Of a stretch of 64,000 nt of DNA, positions 60,538 through 64,000 are shown in pieces. Made by a program: the position numbers and the translations under genes. How positions within the stretch are numbered: the first letter of the stretch is position 1; each line of letters begins with the position of its first letter. The notes below the pieces were generated by a model. It was not told where the DNA came from, made no database searches, and saw nothing but the letters and a program-made list of their open reading frames with translations. The stretch is taken from positions 43,082,402 to 43,146,401 of the forward strand of contig NC_079134.1 in the NCBI RefSeq assembly GCF_945859705.1, read 5' to 3'. Source of the DNA: Episyrphus balteatus. Taxonomy: Eukaryota; Arthropoda; Insecta; Diptera; Syrphidae.

Positions 60538-61684
60538 GGGTGTTTTCATAAACGTCTGCCTAACTTAGGCCTGCGTTAGTCGTGTTCATAAAGTCAGATC
60601 TGCGATCGGACTAACTTAGTCCAACTGCAGTTCCGCTGTTCATAAACGTCAGTATGTCGTCAACATCGGGCAGATTGCGCAGATTGCGCAGCCAAAATTT
60701 TATTGCTGCAGAACTCAAGAAGAAATTTATTTGACTCTTGATTCGATTTTTTTTGTTAATAAATGTAAATATTGTTAAAAAAAATGAAAAGCAAAAGGGT
60801 GGTGCAAAAAATGTTTCTTTTTTCATTTTTCGAAAAATTTAAATTTAAATGACACAGAAAATTTCGAAATCGTGTTTTTTGAGATAATGAGTTTATATTA
60901 AATTTTTTTCGTATTAGGGTGGCTCTAAAAAATGTTATCTTCTACAGTTGCTTGAAGAATTCCAAAAAAATCAACGTGGATGTTGTTTTGACCAAATTAT
61001 CGAAGAAAAAAAAATTTCCATTAGGGTGGTTCAAACTTTTTTTTTTAATTAATTACAAAAATTATTTTTCACTGCAGAGAAAGTTTGTAAAACATGGTTT
61101 ATGAAATATAATGTAAAATTGGGGTAGGTATTTTCGAATTAGGGGGCTCAGAAAAATGGTATATTTAACATTTACGCTTGGAATTCAACCAAATTCAATT
61201 TAATTAACTCGGCATGACTTTAATATTACTATAGCAAAAAACGCACTTAACAAACTTTCTGTGCACTAAAAATAATTTTTTTTTTCAAACGCATAAAAAA
61301 ACTTTCTTGAACACCCTAATTAAAAATATTTTTTCCATAGATAATTTGTTTTAAATTTGAACTACTCGGTGTTTTTATTATTTTTTTTTTTAGAAGAAAG
61401 TATTTTTTTTTAGCCACCCTAATGTAACACGGTTTACAAATTTTTCGTGTTATTAAAAACAATATTTTCGGGAACTGAAAAAGAAATATTTTTTTGCTTA
61501 AACAAAACTCATTCTGTGGTAATTTTTTTATATTTTTTTCTGACGTTTATGAACACTCAGTGACTGCTGAAAATTGTACCAACGCAGGCCTGCAAACATT
61601 CTGCAGAATTGGTGTGTTCATTAATGCAGCAAAGCAGAAAGACGATTGGACTGACGCAGATTTCCGACGTTTATGAAAACACCC
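60538..61684. mobile_element. Composite foldback element, 1147 bp
   Basis: GGGTGTTTTCATAAACGTC at the left and GACGTTTATGAAAACACCC at the right are perfect 19-bp inverted ends. The same TTCATAAACGTC/GACGTTTATGAA words recur inside (near 60650 and 61540), so the arms are themselves repetitive. TTT lies at both flanks. A second foldback (60914-61422) sits in the middle. No convincing coding frame. Confidence 0.7.
60914..61422. mobile_element. Inner foldback with TTAGGGTGGCT ends
   Basis: TTAGGGTGGCT at 60914-60924 and AGCCACCCTAA at 61412-61422 are inverted. Further copies of the ATTAGGGTGG/ACCCTAATT word lie between them (near 61022 and 61313). Confidence 0.6.
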
Positions 61685-62187
61685 TTTTTCTGTTGTCTGT
61701 CCGTCTGTAAGTACCTCCAGCTGCAGCCTAAACTTCTATAGCGATTTTTTTTCAAACTTGGTAGTTAACAATTTTAGGTGATTCCCTAGAGAACAGATTG
61801 AAATTTTTTGTTTATGACTAAAACTAACGGTACCTGTCATATAACGGATATATAAAATTTTTCAAATACGCTTCTAAAGATTTTGATTAGATTGTGTGTA
61901 GTATTACACATAAGAGCCATCTTATATGTAGGTATCGTTATTAATGGTACCTGCCGTAGAACAGTTTTTTTTTTTTTATTTATGAACTTCGTTAACGATC
62001 AAGCCGATTTCAATCAAAATTTTTATACTTACAAAATTTTTCAAAAACTGGATTCTTAAAAACTCAAGTTTTTCAAAACTTGTTGATGAATTTTATCGAA
62101 ACTTTGTTTTTATGTTTTGAATAATTTATAATTTTATTTAAAATGGCATAACAATTTTTTTTTGAAAAATGTAAGAAAATTTGTATA

Positions 62188-62680
62188 CAGGGTGTCCCGG
62201 AATGACATAAGGGCATTTTTGGGGGATGATTCTAGGATATGTTCTTAGAAAAAAATTGTTTTACAGTAACCCTCTATATCCTTTAACGATGATTTAAGAA
62301 AACGCTTACTTTGGTATACTTTTACTCATGTTAATTTCTTTGTTAATACTTATGATAGAAACTTTATTATATGTTATACATTTATCGAAGAAAATCGGCC
62401 CCAAAGTCAAAAATTATCATGGGTTAGAAAAATGAATACACTTTAAAGATAATATCAGAACAATAAAAAAAGATATTAACATTTTTTAAATGCAGTTACA
62501 AGGAATAGCATTTCTTCTAAATATCAAGACATTAATGAAGTTTCTATCATAAGTATTAACGGAGAAATTAACATTAAAATGAGTAAAAGCATACCAAAGT
62601 AAGCGTTTTCTTAAATCATCAACTTTGCAGATAGAGAGTTACTGTAGAAAAATGCCCTTATTTCATTCCAGGACGCCCTG
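62188..62680. mobile_element. 493-bp foldback element with CAGGGTG ends
   Basis: CAGGGTGTCCCGGAATGACA at the left is mirrored by CATTCCAGGACGCCCTG at the right, with TATA on both outer sides. The arms stay inverted for about 160 bp (for example ACTTTGGTATACTTTTACTC against GAGTAAAAGCATACCAAAGT). This end sequence is common among insect MITEs. Confidence 0.75.
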
Positions 62681-63873
62681 TATATACAAAAAATGTTTTT
62701 TTTTTTTTAAACGAAACGATTTTAATATTTTTATTTAATTAAAAAAATCGAATTATAATTTTCCATAGTTTTGTTCAATTAAAAGCTTTAACATTTGAGT
62801 TATACCGCAAGTGGTGCTTAGGAATGACCACTCCGGAAAGTTATCCTGTAGCATTGTAAAGTAATTGTAAGAAGAAAGTTCCACACCTAAATGTTCACCA
62901 TCTGCTTTGGAATTTTATACAATTGTATGCTACCGAATACCTTTGCGGTACTATAGAATTGTGTTCCTTTACCAATACCGCTACACTACACAGAGGCGTA
63001 CGTTGAGTTCCCAGGCCTCGGGGCAGGACTAAGTATTTGGGGCCCTTTGATGTATGGGGCCGCTTAGATATACATACATATCAAATAAGAAAAAATAAAA
63101 AAAGTACGTATACGCCATACTTTTTCTTTTGGGGCTCCTATTTGATGGTCGCTAAGATTATGCAAGTAAATTTTTTTGGGGCTCTAAGATGATATTTAAT
63201 TTTTCTTTCAAAAAAGTAATATATGTATATTATGTGGCTGGGTATCAATGCAATATGCATTACACTGAAGAATATAATTTCTCTCTCGTGTCCGAAGTGA
63301 TCCCAATCAAATATCTTATCGTTTTGCTTCGTTACTATTTTATAATAAGTTCCCTTCTCTGTATTGTCTCCAGTTGTTTACCCACTGTAAGCTGCAAGTG
63401 ACTTAAAAGTCGCAATCCTAATCCCAAAATTTGCCGTTTTCAGCAAAATCGACTTGTACCTACATCCAAAATTATAAATATGAAACTAGAAATGTTTTTG
63501 AAAGATAATAAAGTTAGTTCGATGAATAGTTGTACAAGAATGTAGGCTAGGTATAGAGTGAAAAGGAATTAGATATATTTATTTTTGAAATGTGTATGCT
63601 TTATCTTTTAGAAACTTAAACTTGTAGAGAGATACATATATGTAATATTTGCCTCAAAACGGTCTGCTTAACAAAACATTAAAAAGTTTCTTTTCTTAAT
63701 GCAGGTAAAATTTAAATTTTGTAACCACCATACCCACCTATAATTTCGTCAATTTAATGTTGTCCTTTTTAAAATACTATTTTAAAGTTTCCACTGCCAA
63801 AATTTGTTAAAAAGTCTTTTCTTTTTTATTTATCCAAATTATTTTTTAAATTTAATATCTTTTTTTATTTCAG

Positions 63874-63922
63874 GTTTACCATTGCTGTAATCTTAGCTGG
63901 AGTCCTTCTAGAAACTGAAGCC
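63874..63922 (+). CDS. Col4a1: Col4a1 (Cg25C) ortholog, coding exon 2 (partial gene; continues beyond window)
   Basis: After TTTATTTCAG the sequence reads, in the frame set by exon 1, FTIAVILAGVLLETEA, the hydrophobic core and end of a secretion signal. It is followed by GTAATA as donor. Without that splice the frame would stop ten codons later at TAG (63947-63949). The exon contributes 49 bases; 20 + 49 gives exactly 23 codons, so exon 3 should begin in phase 0. The remainder of the gene (helical region and NC1) lies to the right of the window. Confidence 0.55.
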
Positions 63923-64000
63923 GTAATAAACACGCCTATACCCTCATAGATTGCACTTCCTTACTATCTATCTATTTTTTAATTTAATTTTAGCAATTTT
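63923..64000 (+). other. Start of Col4a1 intron 2 (proposed)
   Basis: Begins GTAATAAACACG; no further exon before the window ends. Confidence 0.4.

Larger units (their letters stand above)
57347..63873 (+). other. Col4a1 intron 1 (proposed)
   Basis: 6527 bp from GTAATA to a pyrimidine-rich TTTTTTTATTTCAG. It contains AT-rich unique sequence (57347-59950) and several foldback elements (59954-60080, 60538-61684, 62188-62680). A decayed older repeat surrounds 60085-60537 and 61685-62040. No coding region recognised. Confidence 0.5.

Overview
The window looks like nuclear DNA of a true fly (Diptera). It is AT-rich and intron-rich, carries Copia, Gypsy, hAT and MITE-type transposons, and encodes an ortholog of the Drosophila collagen IV gene viking. 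A second collagen IV gene, the probable Col4a1 (Cg25C) ortholog, starts head-to-head with it, as in Drosophila. The species cannot be read from the sequence.

Layout. Bases 1-15001 are a Ty3/Gypsy LTR retrotransposon on the minus strand. Gag and pol are intact, in -1 frame relation, with a G GGA AAG slippery site. The element is bounded by a nearly identical direct repeat (1-1391 and 13611-15001, one mismatch seen). Each repeat copy carries, antisense to the element, a broken fragment of a Mad1-like coiled-coil gene that keeps its intron. A 1044-bp non-autonomous hAT element with a perfect 8-bp target duplication sits in the leader. The Gypsy element has cut a Copia pol gene, whose 3' part, polypurine tract and LTR follow at 15002-16107. 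The Copia element in turn abuts a satellite array of ~313-bp units (16113-18735) that contains a small MITE.

Bases 19636-55965 are viking (collagen IV alpha2-like) on the minus strand. It has eight coding exons for 1807 residues: a signal peptide, an N-terminal cysteine cluster, a long Gly-X-Y region, a duplicated C4 (NC1) domain and a basic proline-rich tail. Seven coding exons lie in 19.6-25.3 kb. The signal peptide exon lies alone at 55.84-55.97 kb behind a 30.5-kb intron. That intron holds no recognisable gene but many foldback elements: a TA-flanked MITE family with about nine copies, two palindromes with TTA duplications (Harbinger-like), and a second hAT element that itself hosts a TA-flanked MITE.

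Bases 55966-57326 form the divergent promoter region. A good Inr+DPE pair at 57250-57283 precedes a short coding exon (57327-57346). Across a 6.5-kb intron this joins a second exon (63874-63922), giving a 23-residue secretion signal that matches Drosophila Col4a1 in length and layout. The rest of Col4a1 lies beyond the window.

The two collagens would be co-transcribed from the shared intergenic region, and their chains assemble into the basement-membrane collagen IV heterotrimer. Everything else is mobile or repetitive DNA. The nesting order can be partly reconstructed: satellite, then Copia, then Gypsy, with the hAT element inside Gypsy.
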